From: Erythrobacter sp. SDW2
GTDB taxonomy: Bacteria; Pseudomonadota; Alphaproteobacteria; Sphingomonadales; Sphingomonadaceae
Direction: 5' to 3'
Assembly (NCBI RefSeq): GCF_021431965.1
Contig: NZ_CP090370.1
Coordinates: forward strand, 186,001 to 250,000
DNA: 64,000 nt
Notes under the pieces: generated by a model
Told to the model about the DNA's origin: nothing
What the model saw: only the letters and a program-made list of their open reading frames with translations
Database searches by the model: none
Translations under genes and position numbers: made by a program
Shown: positions 43,339-52,593 of the stretch, piece after piece
Position numbering within the stretch: the stretch's first letter is position 1
How the letters are laid out: every line of letters starts with the position of its first letter

Positions 43339-43749
43339 ATGAGATTTGCGATGGTGTGTTCGGTTGCAATCGCAGGAGCCGGTTTGGCGCTGTCTGCGAA
43401 TGTGCAGGCTCAGGCCCTTACCAACGGTGATTACGCGCAATGCGCGGTGTATGATCGTGACGGCGACTTTTCCGGCTACGACAGTGTCTGCCTCGAGCGC
43501 AAACGGGCTGCGCTGCGACGGTTGCAGGAGCGGGAGGATCGGCGAGGCGGTTCGAGCTACGACAGCGGTTACACCAGTTACTACGCCACCAATGCCTGCC
43601 CGCTCTATGCCAATGGCGGCGCGGGATACTCCAGCACAACCTACACCGACGGGCGCTGGCCATCGGGCAGCGGTCCGTTCGATGCCATGGTCAATGGCAA
43701 CCCGTGTATCCCGCAGCAGCCGAACATCTTCCTGCCCGGAGTGCGCTAG
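43339..43749 (+). CDS. Secreted hypothetical protein
   Basis: A 136-residue protein with a clear signal peptide ([20 protein letters not shown], cleavage near NVQAQA). The mature part has four cysteines ([33 protein letters not shown]) and is rich in Tyr, Ser and Gly, suggesting a small disulphide-bonded periplasmic protein. ATG at 43339 follows GGGGAG. No family recognised; stands alone before a convergent gene. Confidence 0.72.
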   Translation: MRFAMVCSVAIAGAGLALSANVQAQALTNGDYAQCAVYDRDGDFSGYDSVCLERKRAALRRLQEREDRRGGSSYDSGYTSYYATNACPLYANGGAGYSSTTYTDGRWPSGSGPFDAMVNGNPCIPQQPNIFLPGVR

Positions 43750-43752
43750 GCG

Positions 43753-44643
43753 TCAGCCTTTAAGGGCACTTTCATAGAGCGCCAGCAAGCGGCCCCACGC
43801 CCGCTCGGCTTCGGCCTGGTCGTAGGTCGGGTTGTCGAGCACGCACCAGCCGTGATCGCCGCCATAGACCTCGATCTCGGCCTTGATCCCGGCAGTATCC
43901 GCCGCCTCGCGCAGCACGGTCTTCTCTTCGGGAGCCTTCTCATCGTCGTTCTTCGCAATGGCGATGAGGTAGCTTGTACCCGGTTGGAAATTCTTATGCG
44001 GGCTCGCTTCATCCTCGCGCACCAGCCCGCCGCCGTGGAAACTGGCCGCGGCCTTGACCCGATCGGGCCGGGCGTGGGCCGAATAGACGGTGAAAGGCCC
44101 GCCCATGCAGTAGCCCTGCGTGCCGATGCCTTTGGCGGTATCGACCGCCTCCTGCCCGTCGAGCCATTTAACCAGCGCATCGGTATCCGCCTTCACGGCA
44201 TCGCTCGACAGCTTGCCACGCCAAGGGCCGACTTTCTGCCAACCCCCATCGGCGCGAAAGGAGGCCATGTCGGCGAACTGGTCGGCCTGCACATCGCGGT
44301 AATAGGGGTTGGCAACCAGCACGGCATAGCCTTCCGCAGCCAGCCGCCGCGCCATGACCCGCTTGGCCTCACGGAGCGAGGCGATGTCGGGCCACAGAAT
44401 GACAGCGCGATGCTTTCCGTCTGAGGGATGCACGAAGAAGGCATCCATCTCGCCTTCCCGCGTATCGATCAGCACCATTTTCTCGGTCAGGCCCCCAGCG
44501 GACTCCGTATCGCTGCCTGCGGTGACCGTGCCCGAACAGGCGGTCAATGCTACTGCCCCGCCCATCAGGCCGAAGTCGCGGCGCGAGAGCCCCTTGGCTG
44601 CCAGCTTGTTATCCCAACCGGCCAGATCGGTTTCGTCGCACAT
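43753..44643 (-). CDS. Dienelactone hydrolase family protein, Tat-exported
   Basis: A 296-residue dienelactone hydrolase-like enzyme. The N-terminus has a twin-arginine motif and lipobox-like end (LSRRDFGLMGGAVALTACS). The hydrolase core shows AVILWPDIASLREAKRVMA, nucleophile cysteine in GTQGYCMGGPF (~176), acidic residue in LIAIAKNDDEK and histidine in GGDHGWCV. Family members hydrolyse lactones or esters with a Cys-Asp-His triad. Export is unusual for this family, which is normally cytoplasmic. It lies 12 bases after an SDR gene and may share its transcript. Confidence 0.85.
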   Translation of the reverse strand: MCDETDLAGWDNKLAAKGLSRRDFGLMGGAVALTACSGTVTAGSDTESAGGLTEKMVLIDTREGEMDAFFVHPSDGKHRAVILWPDIASLREAKRVMARRLAAEGYAVLVANPYYRDVQADQFADMASFRADGGWQKVGPWRGKLSSDAVKADTDALVKWLDGQEAVDTAKGIGTQGYCMGGPFTVYSAHARPDRVKAAASFHGGGLVREDEASPHKNFQPGTSYLIAIAKNDDEKAPEEKTVLREAADTAGIKAEIEVYGGDHGWCVLDNPTYDQAEAERAWGRLLALYESALKG

Positions 44644-44655
44644 CGCTTGTCTCCT

Positions 44656-45447
44656 TTAGCTGCGCATGAATACCCGCGCGCTTTGCCCGTCGTCGATACG
44701 GATGATGGCCCCGGTCACGCATTCGCTCGACGGCGCGACGAGATAGAGCAGCGTCGAATCCATCTGCGCCGGGACTGGCACCCGCTTGCGGGCAACATGC
44801 TCGCGCGGGTCGCCGATGCGTTCGAACATGCCGTCGGTCATTTCGCTGACGAACATCCCCGGGGCGATGGCGTTGACGTTGATACCGGCATAGGCCCATT
44901 CGACGCTGAGCGCCTCTGTCATGCGGGCGATGGCGGTCTTGGTCACGGCATAGAGCGCCGCGCCGCCGCCGTCATAGCGGTAATGCGCGACCGAGCTGAT
45001 GTTGACGATATTGCCCGGCTTCTTCGCCGCGATCAGCCGTTTGGCGACTTCGCAGGCGAGCAGCCAAGGGCCGCGCAGATTGACGCCCAGCACCTGGTCG
45101 ACCAGCTCGACGCTCATCTTGTGGGCGCGCTGGGCGTCAGGCATGCCGGCATTGTTGACGAGGATATCGATGGTGCCAAAGGCCGCCTCGCCCGCATCAA
45201 CCGCCGCGACCAGCGCAGCGGCATCGGTCGCGTCCATCTGTACCGGCAGCGCCCTGCCACCAGCTGCCTCGATCTCTGCCGCGAGCTTCTCCAGCCGGTC
45301 GAGCCGCCGCGCTGCCAGCACCACTGCCGCACCCTGGCTCGCCAGCACCCGGGCAAAGCGTTCGCCCAGGCCTGAGGATGCGCCGGTTACCAACGCGACC
45401 CGGCCATGCAGGTCCATGGATGCATTCGGCAATGGATAATCGGTCAT
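44656..45447 (-). CDS. Short-chain dehydrogenase/reductase
   Basis: A 263-residue classical SDR: cofactor motif ALVTGASSGLGERFARVLA, NNAGMPD, catalytic serine region VNISSVAHYRYDGG and YAVTKTA (YxxxK), with AINVNAIAPGMF. R and D residues after the first beta strand (AARRLDRL) suggest NADP(H). Substrate unknown. It is followed by the Tat-exported dienelactone hydrolase on the same strand. Confidence 0.88.
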   Translation of the reverse strand: MTDYPLPNASMDLHGRVALVTGASSGLGERFARVLASQGAAVVLAARRLDRLEKLAAEIEAAGGRALPVQMDATDAAALVAAVDAGEAAFGTIDILVNNAGMPDAQRAHKMSVELVDQVLGVNLRGPWLLACEVAKRLIAAKKPGNIVNISSVAHYRYDGGGAALYAVTKTAIARMTEALSVEWAYAGINVNAIAPGMFVSEMTDGMFERIGDPREHVARKRVPVPAQMDSTLLYLVAPSSECVTGAIIRIDDGQSARVFMRS

Positions 45448-45474
45448 GTCTCTCTCCCCAGAGCTGTTCTGTCT

Positions 45475-46329
45475 CTAACTTCGGAAAACCACCGTCCGCT
45501 GGCCGTTGAGCAGCACCCGCTCTTCGACATGCATCCGCACTGCCTCAGCCAGCACACGGCTTTCGATATCGCGGCCCTTGCGGACCAGATCGTCCGGACT
45601 GTCGGCATGGCTGATCGGCTCGACATCCTGGTGGATGATCGGCCCTTCGTCGAGATCGGTGGTGACATAATGGGCCGTCGCCCCGATCATCTTTACCCCG
45701 CGCGCATGCGCCTGGTGATAGGGCTTGGCCCCCTTGAAGCCGGGCAAGAAGCTGTGGTGGATATTGATGCAGCGTCCGGCAAAATGCGCCGCCTGCTGGT
45801 CCGACAGGATCTGCATGTAGCGCGCCAGCACCACAAGCTCGGCGCCGCTGGCCTCGGCCACGGCACGGACCTGCGCTTCCTGTTCGGCCTTGGTCGCGGC
45901 GGTCACTGGCAAATGATGAAACGGCACTTCGCCGATATGGGTGTGGCTGATCGCCTCGCGCGGGTGGTTGGAGACGATCGCGACCGGGTCGATCGGCAAC
46001 TCTCCGATGCGCCAGCGGTAAAGCAGGTCGGCGAGGCAATGATCGAACTTGCTGACCATGATCATCACCCGCCGCGGCCGGTCGCGGGCGACCAGCTTCC
46101 AGTCCATCGCCAGCTCTGTCGCAAGCGGCAGGAAGGCGGCCCGGAGGCCATCGGCAGTGGCGCTCAACGGGTCGAACTCGATCCGCATGAAGAACCGGTC
46201 CGCCTCGCGGTCGTTGAACTGCTGCGCCTCGAGGATGTTGCAACCCTGCTCGAACAGGAACCCAGTGACCCGCGCAGTAATCCCGGGCCGGTCAGCGCAG
46301 GAAAGGGTGAGGATCAGCGGCTCGCTCAT
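45475..46329 (-). CDS. purU: Formyltetrahydrofolate deformylase PurU
   Basis: A 284-residue PurU. N-terminal ACT domain ([20 protein letters not shown]) and C-terminal formyltransferase-fold domain with [42 protein letters not shown] and [20 protein letters not shown] (shown in part). It hydrolyses 10-formyl-THF to formate and THF, balancing one-carbon pools. ATG at 46327-46329 lies one base after the stop of the nitronate monooxygenase gene. Confidence 0.95.
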   Translation of the reverse strand: MSEPLILTLSCADRPGITARVTGFLFEQGCNILEAQQFNDREADRFFMRIEFDPLSATADGLRAAFLPLATELAMDWKLVARDRPRRVMIMVSKFDHCLADLLYRWRIGELPIDPVAIVSNHPREAISHTHIGEVPFHHLPVTAATKAEQEAQVRAVAEASGAELVVLARYMQILSDQQAAHFAGRCINIHHSFLPGFKGAKPYHQAHARGVKMIGATAHYVTTDLDEGPIIHQDVEPISHADSPDDLVRKGRDIESRVLAEAVRMHVEERVLLNGQRTVVFRS

Positions 46330-46330
46330 G

Positions 46331-47341
46331 TCAGCGCCGGGTAAGCGCCTCTTCGCTTTCGCGCATCAGCTGGGCAATGATGTCCGCAGCAGGCTCTTCC
46401 TGCGTCACCATGCCGACCGACTGACCCGCCATCAGGCTGCCGCCCTCAACATCGCCGTCGATCACCGCGCGGCGCAGCGCACCGGCCCAGAAGTGCTCGA
46501 TCTGGAGCTGCGCCTCGCCCATATCGACTTCGCCTGCGTCAAGCAGGGCAGCAACTTCGCGTTGCTTGGCAGTGAAGGCCTCGGTGCCCTTGTTCTTGAG
46601 CGCGCGGACCGGGATCACCGGCAAGCGCGGATCGACCTGCACGCTGGCCTCGGCATCGCGGGCCTTGGCTCGGAAGAAGGCCTTCTTGAAATCGGGGTGG
46701 GCGATGCTCTCGGTAGCGCAGGCAAAACGGGTGCCGAGCTGCACGCCGACCGCACCCATCTCGAGATAGCCCGCGATCGCCTCGCCCCGGCCGATCCCGC
46801 CCGCCACGAACACCAGGTGGTCCTCGGCCAGCTCGGGCAGGAACTCCTGCGCCAGCACGCTGGTCGCGACCGGGCCGATATGGCCGCCCGCCTCCATCCC
46901 CTCGATCACCAGCGCATCGCCGCCCGAACGCAGCAGCTTCTTCGCCAGCGCCAGCGTGGGGGCGAAGACGATGACCTTGGCGCCGAAGGCCTTGATCGCC
47001 TCGACGCTGCCCTTGGGCGGGATACCGCCCGCCAGCACCACATGGGTCACGCCGTGTTTCTCGCACACGCCGATCAGGTCGAACAGCTGCGGGTGCATGG
47101 TGATGAGATTGACGCCGAAGGGCTTGGAGGTCCGCGCTCTGGTCTCGGCGATCTCGGTATCGAGCAGCTCGGGCGTCATCGCCCCGCAGGCGATCACGCC
47201 AAAGCCGCCCGCATTGGAGATGGCGGAAACGAGGTTGCGCTCGCTAACCCAGCTCATCGCCCCGCACAGGATGGCGTGCTCGGAACCGAGAAAGTCGATC
47301 CCGCGCTGCATCAGTGCGGTGGTCTTGGGACTGGCGGTCAC
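46331..47341 (-). CDS. Nitronate monooxygenase (NMO/FabK-like)
   Basis: A 336-residue FMN-dependent TIM-barrel enzyme: [69 protein letters not shown] (FMN phosphate region with the catalytic-type histidine) and [19 protein letters not shown]. Oxidises alkyl nitronates such as propionate-3-nitronate. It overlaps lysC by 4 bases, giving the run lysC, NMO, purU. Confidence 0.87.
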   Translation of the reverse strand: MTASPKTTALMQRGIDFLGSEHAILCGAMSWVSERNLVSAISNAGGFGVIACGAMTPELLDTEIAETRARTSKPFGVNLITMHPQLFDLIGVCEKHGVTHVVLAGGIPPKGSVEAIKAFGAKVIVFAPTLALAKKLLRSGGDALVIEGMEAGGHIGPVATSVLAQEFLPELAEDHLVFVAGGIGRGEAIAGYLEMGAVGVQLGTRFACATESIAHPDFKKAFFRAKARDAEASVQVDPRLPVIPVRALKNKGTEAFTAKQREVAALLDAGEVDMGEAQLQIEHFWAGALRRAVIDGDVEGGSLMAGQSVGMVTQEEPAADIIAQLMRESEEALTRR

Positions 47342-48633
47342 GCGGCGGGTTCCTCGGCATCGAGGCCATAGGCCGTGTGCAGCACGCGCACCGCCAGTTC
47401 GGTCTCGTCCTCGTCGATCATCACGCTGACCTTGATTTCCGAGGTCGAGATCGCCTGGATATTGATCCCGCGCTCGCTCAGCGCCTTGAACATGGTGCTG
47501 GCGACCCCGGCGTGGCTCTTCATGCCGACCCCGACCACGCTGATCTTGGCGATCTTGCTGTCCGTGATGATGCGGTTGTAGCCGATCACGTCGCGCTTGT
47601 CCTCGAGCAGCGCCTGCGCCCGGGCGAGGTCGGCCTGTGGCACGGTGAAGGTCACGTCGGTCTCGCCCTTGTCGCGGCCGACGTTCTGGATGATCATGTC
47701 CACGTTGATGCTGGCGGCGGCCAGCGGGCCGAAAATATTGGCCACCGCGCCGGGCCGGTCGGGCACGCGGGTGAGGATCACCTTGGCCTCGTTCTTGTCA
47801 TGCGCGATGCCGGTCACGAGCTGGCGTTCCATATCGCCCTCCTGAAGTATGCGTTCCATTTCCTCGTCCGACACGATCATCGTGCCGGGCAAATCGTCTG
47901 CCGGGATGGCATCGTCGCCGACGAAGCTGGAGAGGACCTGCACCCTCACCCCTTCCTTCATCGCCAGACCCACCGAGCGGGTCTGCAGCACCTTCGCTCC
48001 CACCGAGGCCAGCTCCAGCATTTCCTCGTAGGTCACGGCCTTCTGCTTGCGGGCGCGGGCGACGATGCGCGGGTCGGTGGTGTAGACCCCGTCGACATCG
48101 GTGTAGATGTCGCAGCGGTCGGCCTTGATCGCCGCCGCCACCGCCACCGCCGAAGTGTCAGAGCCGCCGCGACCGAGCGTGGTGACGCGGCCATCCTCGC
48201 TCAGCCCCTGGAAACCGGGGATCACCGCAATCACGCCTTCGGCCATGCTGGCGAGCAGGGCTTCGCTGTCGATGTCCTCGATCCGCGCCTTGGCATGGGC
48301 TTCAATGGTGTGGACCGGCAATTGCCAGCCGAGCCAGCTGCGCGCCTTGCAGCCCAAAGATTGCAGGGTCAGCGCCAGCAGCCCCGAGGTAACTTGCTCG
48401 CCCGAGGCCACCACCACGTCGTACTCGGCCGGGTCATAAAGCGCATTGGCTTCGCGGCAGAAATTGACCAGCCGGTCGGTCTCGCCCGCCATGGCGCTGA
48501 CCACGACGGCGACCTCGTCACGGGTCCCGTCGGGCTTTGGGGCCGCCTGCTTGCGCACGATATTGGCGACGCGGCGAATCCGCTCGGTCCCCGCCATCGA
48601 GGTGCCGCCGAATTTCATTACGATACGGGCCAA
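47338..48633 (-). CDS. lysC: Aspartate kinase LysC
   Basis: A 431-residue aspartokinase: KFGGTSMAGTERIRRVANIV, VVVSAMAGETDRLV, TTLGRGGSDTSAVAVAAAI, DIYTDVDGVYTTDPRIV, then two ACT repeats including VTGIAHDKNEAKVILTRVPD. First step to lysine, threonine and methionine. The start is taken as TTG at 48631-48633 (LARIVMKFGGTS) with GGAG 9 bases upstream; the next ATG is five codons in. Divergent from ubiG. Confidence 0.94.
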   Translation of the reverse strand: MARIVMKFGGTSMAGTERIRRVANIVRKQAAPKPDGTRDEVAVVVSAMAGETDRLVNFCREANALYDPAEYDVVVASGEQVTSGLLALTLQSLGCKARSWLGWQLPVHTIEAHAKARIEDIDSEALLASMAEGVIAVIPGFQGLSEDGRVTTLGRGGSDTSAVAVAAAIKADRCDIYTDVDGVYTTDPRIVARARKQKAVTYEEMLELASVGAKVLQTRSVGLAMKEGVRVQVLSSFVGDDAIPADDLPGTMIVSDEEMERILQEGDMERQLVTGIAHDKNEAKVILTRVPDRPGAVANIFGPLAAASINVDMIIQNVGRDKGETDVTFTVPQADLARAQALLEDKRDVIGYNRIITDSKIAKISVVGVGMKSHAGVASTMFKALSERGINIQAISTSEIKVSVMIDEDETELAVRVLHTAYGLDAEEPAA

Positions 48634-48683
48634 GAATGCTGCTCCCGCTGGAATGCTGCTTGAGGCGCTGTTAGGGGGGAGCC

Positions 48684-49454
48684 ATGAGCGATGCAACCGG
48701 CCAGAGCGAAACGAAAACTTCAGCCAAGCCAATTGGTGCCACGACGATCCGCCCGGAAGAGGCGGCACATTTCGGCCGGCTGGCGGCGGAATGGTGGGAC
48801 CCCAACGGGTCGAGCGCCATGCTGCACAAGCTGGGTCCGGTGCGGCTGGGCTTCATCCGCGAGGCGATCGACTTGCATTGGGGCGGCGATATCGACGGCT
48901 ACCAACCGCTGGCGGGCAAGACCGCGCTCGATGTCGGCTGCGGTGCGGGGTTGCTGTGCGAACCGCTGGCCCGGCTGGGGGCGCAGGTCACCGGCGTCGA
49001 TGCGGCGGCGGAGAATGTCGCGGCGGCCCGCACCCATGCCGAAGGGTCGGGGCTGGCCATCGATTACCGCCATGGCGAACTGGCCGCGCTGGGGCTCGGG
49101 CAGTTCGATCTCGTCACCTGTCTCGAAGTGATCGAACACGTTGCCGACAAGCCGGCCTTCCTCGCTCAGCTGGCGGCGCATCTCGCGCCGGGCGGGCTGA
49201 TGATCCTCTCCACCCCCAACCGCACCGCGCAATCGCGCCTGCTGCTGGTCGGCGCGGCGGAAGCGGTCGGCATGGTCCCGAAAGGTACGCACCACTGGGA
49301 CGACTTCATCGGGCCGGAGGAGTTGAGCGCGATGCTCGTCGATGTGGGGCTGGCCGTCACCGAGACACGCGGCATCGCCTTCTCGGTCGCCAAGGGGCTG
49401 CACCTCAGCGCCGACCAATCGCTCAACTACATCCTCAGCGCGCGCCGGGACTGA
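48684..49454 (+). CDS. ubiG: Ubiquinone biosynthesis O-methyltransferase UbiG
   Basis: A 256-residue methyltransferase: AAEWWDPNGSSAMLHKLGPV, SAM motif ALDVGCGAGLLCEPLARLGA, VTCLEVIEHVADKPAFL, PGGLMILSTPNRTAQSRLLL and MVPKGTHHWDDFI. It carries out two O-methylation steps in ubiquinone synthesis. The region WWDPNG and GTH are typical of UbiG. ATG 48684 follows GGGGGG-AGCC. Convergent with the GlpQ gene, 2 bases apart. Confidence 0.95.
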   Translation: MSDATGQSETKTSAKPIGATTIRPEEAAHFGRLAAEWWDPNGSSAMLHKLGPVRLGFIREAIDLHWGGDIDGYQPLAGKTALDVGCGAGLLCEPLARLGAQVTGVDAAAENVAAARTHAEGSGLAIDYRHGELAALGLGQFDLVTCLEVIEHVADKPAFLAQLAAHLAPGGLMILSTPNRTAQSRLLLVGAAEAVGMVPKGTHHWDDFIGPEELSAMLVDVGLAVTETRGIAFSVAKGLHLSADQSLNYILSARRD

Positions 49455-49456
49455 GC

Positions 49457-50503
49457 CTACTCCATTCCCGCCAGCAGCACCGGATCGTCGGTGAAGACCC
49501 CGTCGACCCCGGTCCGCTTCAGAATCTGCGCCAGCTTGCCCATGTCGCCGGGAGCGCCCTCGCCACCGGCGCTGCGCAGCTGCGGGGGCAGGAAAGCGTT
49601 CTCCTTGCGCAGCGTCCAGGCGTGGACCTTCAGACCTGCGGCATGGGCAGCGGTGACGAGGGCCGAAGGCGTGCCGTCGAGTTCGAGCAGCAATTGCACG
49701 TTCGCCCCCACCGCGTCCGCATAGGTGGCGATCTCCGCCAATCCGGTCGACGTGACCATCTCGGCATAGCTCATCCCCGGCTCATCGGCCGGGCCTCCGC
49801 CGACGTTGATCAGTTGCACCAGCTTGAAGTCGCTGCGCTGGTTCAGTCGTCGCAGCGGGGCGATCTCGAAGCTCTGGATAAAGACCGGGTCGGCTGCGGC
49901 AATGCCCAACCGCGCCAATTCGGCCAGCAGCAGGTCGACTGTATCGATTCCCTCCGATTGGAGCAGAAACTCGGGATGCTTGAGTTCCGGGTAGAGCCCG
50001 ATCCGCCGCCCGGTCTCGACCTCCTTGGCGCGCACCAGACGGACGATCTCCTCCAGCGTCGGGACCTGATACAAGCCGTCGTAGCGCGCGTTCTGGGGGC
50101 GGATAGCCGGCAAGCGCTCCTTGGCCCGAAGCGTGCGAAGCTCGGCCAGCGTGAAATCTTCGGCGAACCAGCCTGCCATCAGCTGCCCGTCGATGGTCTT
50201 GGAACGGCGGCGGTCGGCGAATTCCTCACGGGCTGCGACATCGGTTGTGTCCGACAGCTCGTTCTCGTGCCGCGCCACCAGCACGCCATCCTTGGTCGGC
50301 ACGAGGTCGGGCTCGATATAGTCCGCGCCCTGGTCGATCGCCAGTTCATAGGCGGCCAAGGTATGCTCGGGCCGCTCGCCGCTCGCACCGCGATGGGCGA
50401 TGACGATGAAGTCCCTGTCGGTAGCGTCGGTAGCGGCGGCCACCTGCGGCAGTGCCGCCATCACCAGCGCCAGCAGCGCGCCCAGCCATGCAACCCGTTT
50501 CAT
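49457..50503 (-). CDS. glpQ: Periplasmic glycerophosphodiester phosphodiesterase
   Basis: A 348-residue GDPD: signal peptide MKRVAWLGALLALVMAALP, then FIVIAHRGASGERPEHTLAA (catalytic HRG), DYIEPDLVPTKDGVLVARHE (metal-binding E and D), YPELKHPEF and HAWTLRKENAF, ending GVDGVFTDDPVLL. Hydrolyses glycerophosphodiesters to glycerol-3-phosphate. It overlaps the NadR-like kinase by 4 bases, so is the last gene of a pnuC-kinase-glpQ run. Confidence 0.93.
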   Translation of the reverse strand: MKRVAWLGALLALVMAALPQVAAATDATDRDFIVIAHRGASGERPEHTLAAYELAIDQGADYIEPDLVPTKDGVLVARHENELSDTTDVAAREEFADRRRSKTIDGQLMAGWFAEDFTLAELRTLRAKERLPAIRPQNARYDGLYQVPTLEEIVRLVRAKEVETGRRIGLYPELKHPEFLLQSEGIDTVDLLLAELARLGIAAADPVFIQSFEIAPLRRLNQRSDFKLVQLINVGGGPADEPGMSYAEMVTSTGLAEIATYADAVGANVQLLLELDGTPSALVTAAHAAGLKVHAWTLRKENAFLPPQLRSAGGEGAPGDMGKLAQILKRTGVDGVFTDDPVLLAGME

Positions 50504-51027
50504 GATGTGTCCCCTTGCCGGGCGTGCAAGCCCGTGATCACTTCGCGCGCCGCCTGCCCTCGCTGGCGCCAGTCGCCTGAAACGCGGGTGAACGGCACCT
50601 TGGCGCGATGCAACATCTCTTCCGCCACCGCCGCGAATTGCGCCCGCGCGTCGGCCGTGCCGAACATCCGCGTGCCATCCTCACGCCACGGCGTGTCGGC
50701 CCGGAACAGCAGGTAATGCTCGGCCTTGGGATAGGCGAGCAATGTGTCAGGCACGTTGCCGAACAGCATTTGCGCCCACGCCGCCGTCATCAGCGGATCC
50801 GTATCGAGGAGCACCAGCGGCGGTTCGCCAAGGCAGGTCGCCCGCATCGCCGCATCCTGTCCCTCGGCGATGGCGAGCAGGTCCGCAATGGTGAAATCGG
50901 TGCCGTGTTCTTCGGCATAGGCGCGGCCATATTCGGGCACCCAGGGGCAACCCGACTCGCGGCTGAGCGCCTCTGCCAGCACCGACTTGCCGGTGCTTTC
51001 CGCCCCGTGGAAGCAGACACGGATCAT
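50500..51027 (-). CDS. NadR-like nicotinamide riboside kinase/AAA ATPase
   Basis: A 175-residue P-loop kinase like the C-terminal domain of NadR: MIRVCFHGAESTGKSVLAEA (Walker A), WVPEYGRAYAEEHG, DLLAIAEGQDA, LLDTDPLMTAAWAQML and FRADTPWREDGTRMFG. It most likely phosphorylates nicotinamide riboside brought in by PnuC. ATG at 51025-51027 overlaps the pnuC stop (ATGA), supporting shared function. The adenylyltransferase and repressor domains of enterobacterial NadR are absent. Confidence 0.87.
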   Translation of the reverse strand: MIRVCFHGAESTGKSVLAEALSRESGCPWVPEYGRAYAEEHGTDFTIADLLAIAEGQDAAMRATCLGEPPLVLLDTDPLMTAAWAQMLFGNVPDTLLAYPKAEHYLLFRADTPWREDGTRMFGTADARAQFAAVAEEMLHRAKVPFTRVSGDWRQRGQAAREVITGLHARQGDTS

Positions 51028-51593
51028 GCCGGCTGCTGCGCCTTCGCCGCGCGCCACCATTCGCGCAGGCCGACGACCGAGAGGATGAGGAACGCGACAT
51101 AGAGCACCGCCAGCAGGTTGAGCCCGCGTGTGACGAAAAGCCAGATCGAGACGACATCGATCACGATCCACAGCACCCAGTTCTCGATCCGCCGGAACGA
51201 GAGCAGGAACTGCGCCGCGATGCTCATCCCCGCCACGGCGCTATCCGCCATCGGCAGCGCCGCATCGGTATAGCGCGCCAGCGCCCAGCCCAATGTCACG
51301 CTGGCAAGCCCGGTCGCGAGCGCCCAGCCGATCCGCGCCGACCAGCCGAGCCAGCCGACCGCAACCGCGTGCTCCATCCCGCCGGCGCGGCTCCACAGCC
51401 ACCAGCCATAGACATTGACCACGAAGAAGAACGCCTGCAGCCCGGCCTCGGCGTAGAGTTTCGCCTCGAACAGCACCACGCCGATGCAGCTCACCATCAC
51501 CATGGCGGCGGGGAAGTTCCACACCGAGCGGCGGATCAGCAGCACGATATTGGCAAAGCCGAAGACCGTGCCGACGATCTCGAGCGGGCTCAC
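51024..51593 (-). CDS. pnuC: Nicotinamide riboside transporter PnuC
   Basis: A 189-residue membrane protein with about seven helices: FGFANIVLLIRRSVWNFPAAM, LQAFFFVVNVYGWWLWSRAGG (PnuC WxW motif region), AQFLLSFRRIENWVLWIVID and LLAVLYVAFLILSVVGLREW. The N-W-P and YGWWLW signatures fit PnuC, which facilitates uptake of nicotinamide riboside that is trapped by phosphorylation. It lies 4 bases after the ArsC-like gene... the order on this strand is ArsC-like downstream of nothing else, with pnuC leading into the kinase gene. Confidence 0.92.
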   Translation of the reverse strand: MSPLEIVGTVFGFANIVLLIRRSVWNFPAAMVMVSCIGVVLFEAKLYAEAGLQAFFFVVNVYGWWLWSRAGGMEHAVAVGWLGWSARIGWALATGLASVTLGWALARYTDAALPMADSAVAGMSIAAQFLLSFRRIENWVLWIVIDVVSIWLFVTRGLNLLAVLYVAFLILSVVGLREWWRAAKAQQPA

Positions 51594-51597
51594 GCCT

Positions 51598-51948
51598 TCA
51601 GCCCCACGCGTTTTCCCATTCGCTCTGGCTGAAGCCGACGAGAATACGTTCGCCGTCCTCGTGAACCGCCACCGGGCGCTTGATCAGGCTGGGATGCTCC
51701 ACCATCAGCGCGATGGCCCTGGCACGGTCGATATCGGCCTTGGCGGCTTCATCGAGCTTGCGGAAGGTCGTCCCGCGCCGGTTGAGCAGCACTTCCCAAC
51801 CGACCCGGTCGGCCCAGCGTTCGAGCTTCGCCGGATCGGCCCCTTCCTTCTTGTAGTCATGGAAGGCGTAGGCGAGCCCCTGGCCGTCGAGCCAAACCCG
51901 CGCCTTCTTGACCGTGTCGCAATTGGGGATGCCGTAGAGGTGGATCAT
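51598..51948 (-). CDS. ArsC/Spx-family thioredoxin-fold protein
   Basis: A 116-residue YffB/Spx-like protein: MIHLYGIPNCDTVKKARVWL (single active-site cysteine), AYAFHDYKKEGADPAKLERW, LLNRRGTTFRKL and EHPSLIKRPVAVHEDGERIL (RP motif). It has the ArsC fold but lacks the extra cysteines of true arsenate reductases; YffB-type proteins reduce glutathione-linked substrates. ATG 51946-51948. It is immediately upstream of pnuC (4-base gap) and may share its transcript. Confidence 0.9.
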   Translation of the reverse strand: MIHLYGIPNCDTVKKARVWLDGQGLAYAFHDYKKEGADPAKLERWADRVGWEVLLNRRGTTFRKLDEAAKADIDRARAIALMVEHPSLIKRPVAVHEDGERILVGFSQSEWENAWG

Positions 51949-52106
51949 GCTGCCGCTCCGTGCCCGTTTGAGTGTCCGTTTCAGTGCCCGTTTCAGGGGC
52001 CATGTCACACTTGTCACACTGTCCTGAAGGAAAACTCCGGACTGCCTCGGCGAGACGTACTCGCAGACGCAAAGACCGGAAGATTCATGCGATTCATCCC
52101 TGCTCG
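51949..52106. repeat. Gap with three 12-base tandem repeats
   Basis: GTGCCCGTTTGA, GTGTCCGTTTCA and GTGCCCGTTTCA follow one another at 51960-51995; GTCACACTTGTCACAC follows at about 52004-52019. No gene is seen. The repeats could be a slippage tract or binding sites ahead of the ArsC-like gene (minus strand). Confidence 0.55.
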
Positions 52107-52589
52107 CTAGCGGATCGTGGGGCTGTAGGACAGATGCGCATCGGCGATGGCCACGGCCAGCGCATCGGCGGCATCGGCCCCGGCAATCTCGATCGCCGGC
52201 AGCAGCACCCGCAGCATGGCCTGCACCTGTGTCTTCTCCGCCCCGCCGGTGCCGACCACCGCCTTCTTGACCAGCCGCGCGGCGTGTTCGTTGACGGTGA
52301 GGCCCGCTGCTCCGCACGCCGCCAGCACCGCGCCGCGCGCCTGGGCCAGCTTGAGCGTCGATTGCGGGTTCTTGTTGACGAAGATTTCTTCGCACGCTGC
52401 CCGGTCGGGCCGGTGCTGGGCGATGACCCCGGCGATGGCGCGATAAAGCTCGGCCAGCCGGTCCGCCGGAGCAGCCTTGGCCGAAGTCGCGATCTGGCCA
52501 TGCGCGACATGGGCGATGCGCGACCCTTCCGCGCGGATCACTCCCCAGCCGGTGCAGCTGAGCGACGGGTCGAGGCCGAGGATCAGCAT
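52107..52589 (-). CDS. ruvC: Crossover junction endodeoxyribonuclease RuvC
   Basis: A 160-residue Holliday-junction resolvase. Catalytic acidic residues: D in MLILGLDPSLSCTGWGVI, E in AACEEIFVNKNPQSTLKLAQ, and D/D in ADAADALAVAIADAH. Family length and order are normal. It acts with RuvAB in recombination. It lies downstream of yebC across a palindromic element, a common ruvC-yebC neighbourhood; ruvA and ruvB are not in the window. Confidence 0.95.
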   Translation of the reverse strand: MLILGLDPSLSCTGWGVIRAEGSRIAHVAHGQIATSAKAAPADRLAELYRAIAGVIAQHRPDRAACEEIFVNKNPQSTLKLAQARGAVLAACGAAGLTVNEHAARLVKKAVVGTGGAEKTQVQAMLRVLLPAIEIAGADAADALAVAIADAHLSYSPTIR

Positions 52590-52593
52590 CCTT

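Noticed and set aside
47314-50716. Long plus-strand frames opposite lysC and glpQ
   Set aside because: They run antisense to LysC and GlpQ and out of frame through UbiG, with histidine- and arginine-rich, low-complexity translations typical of shadows.
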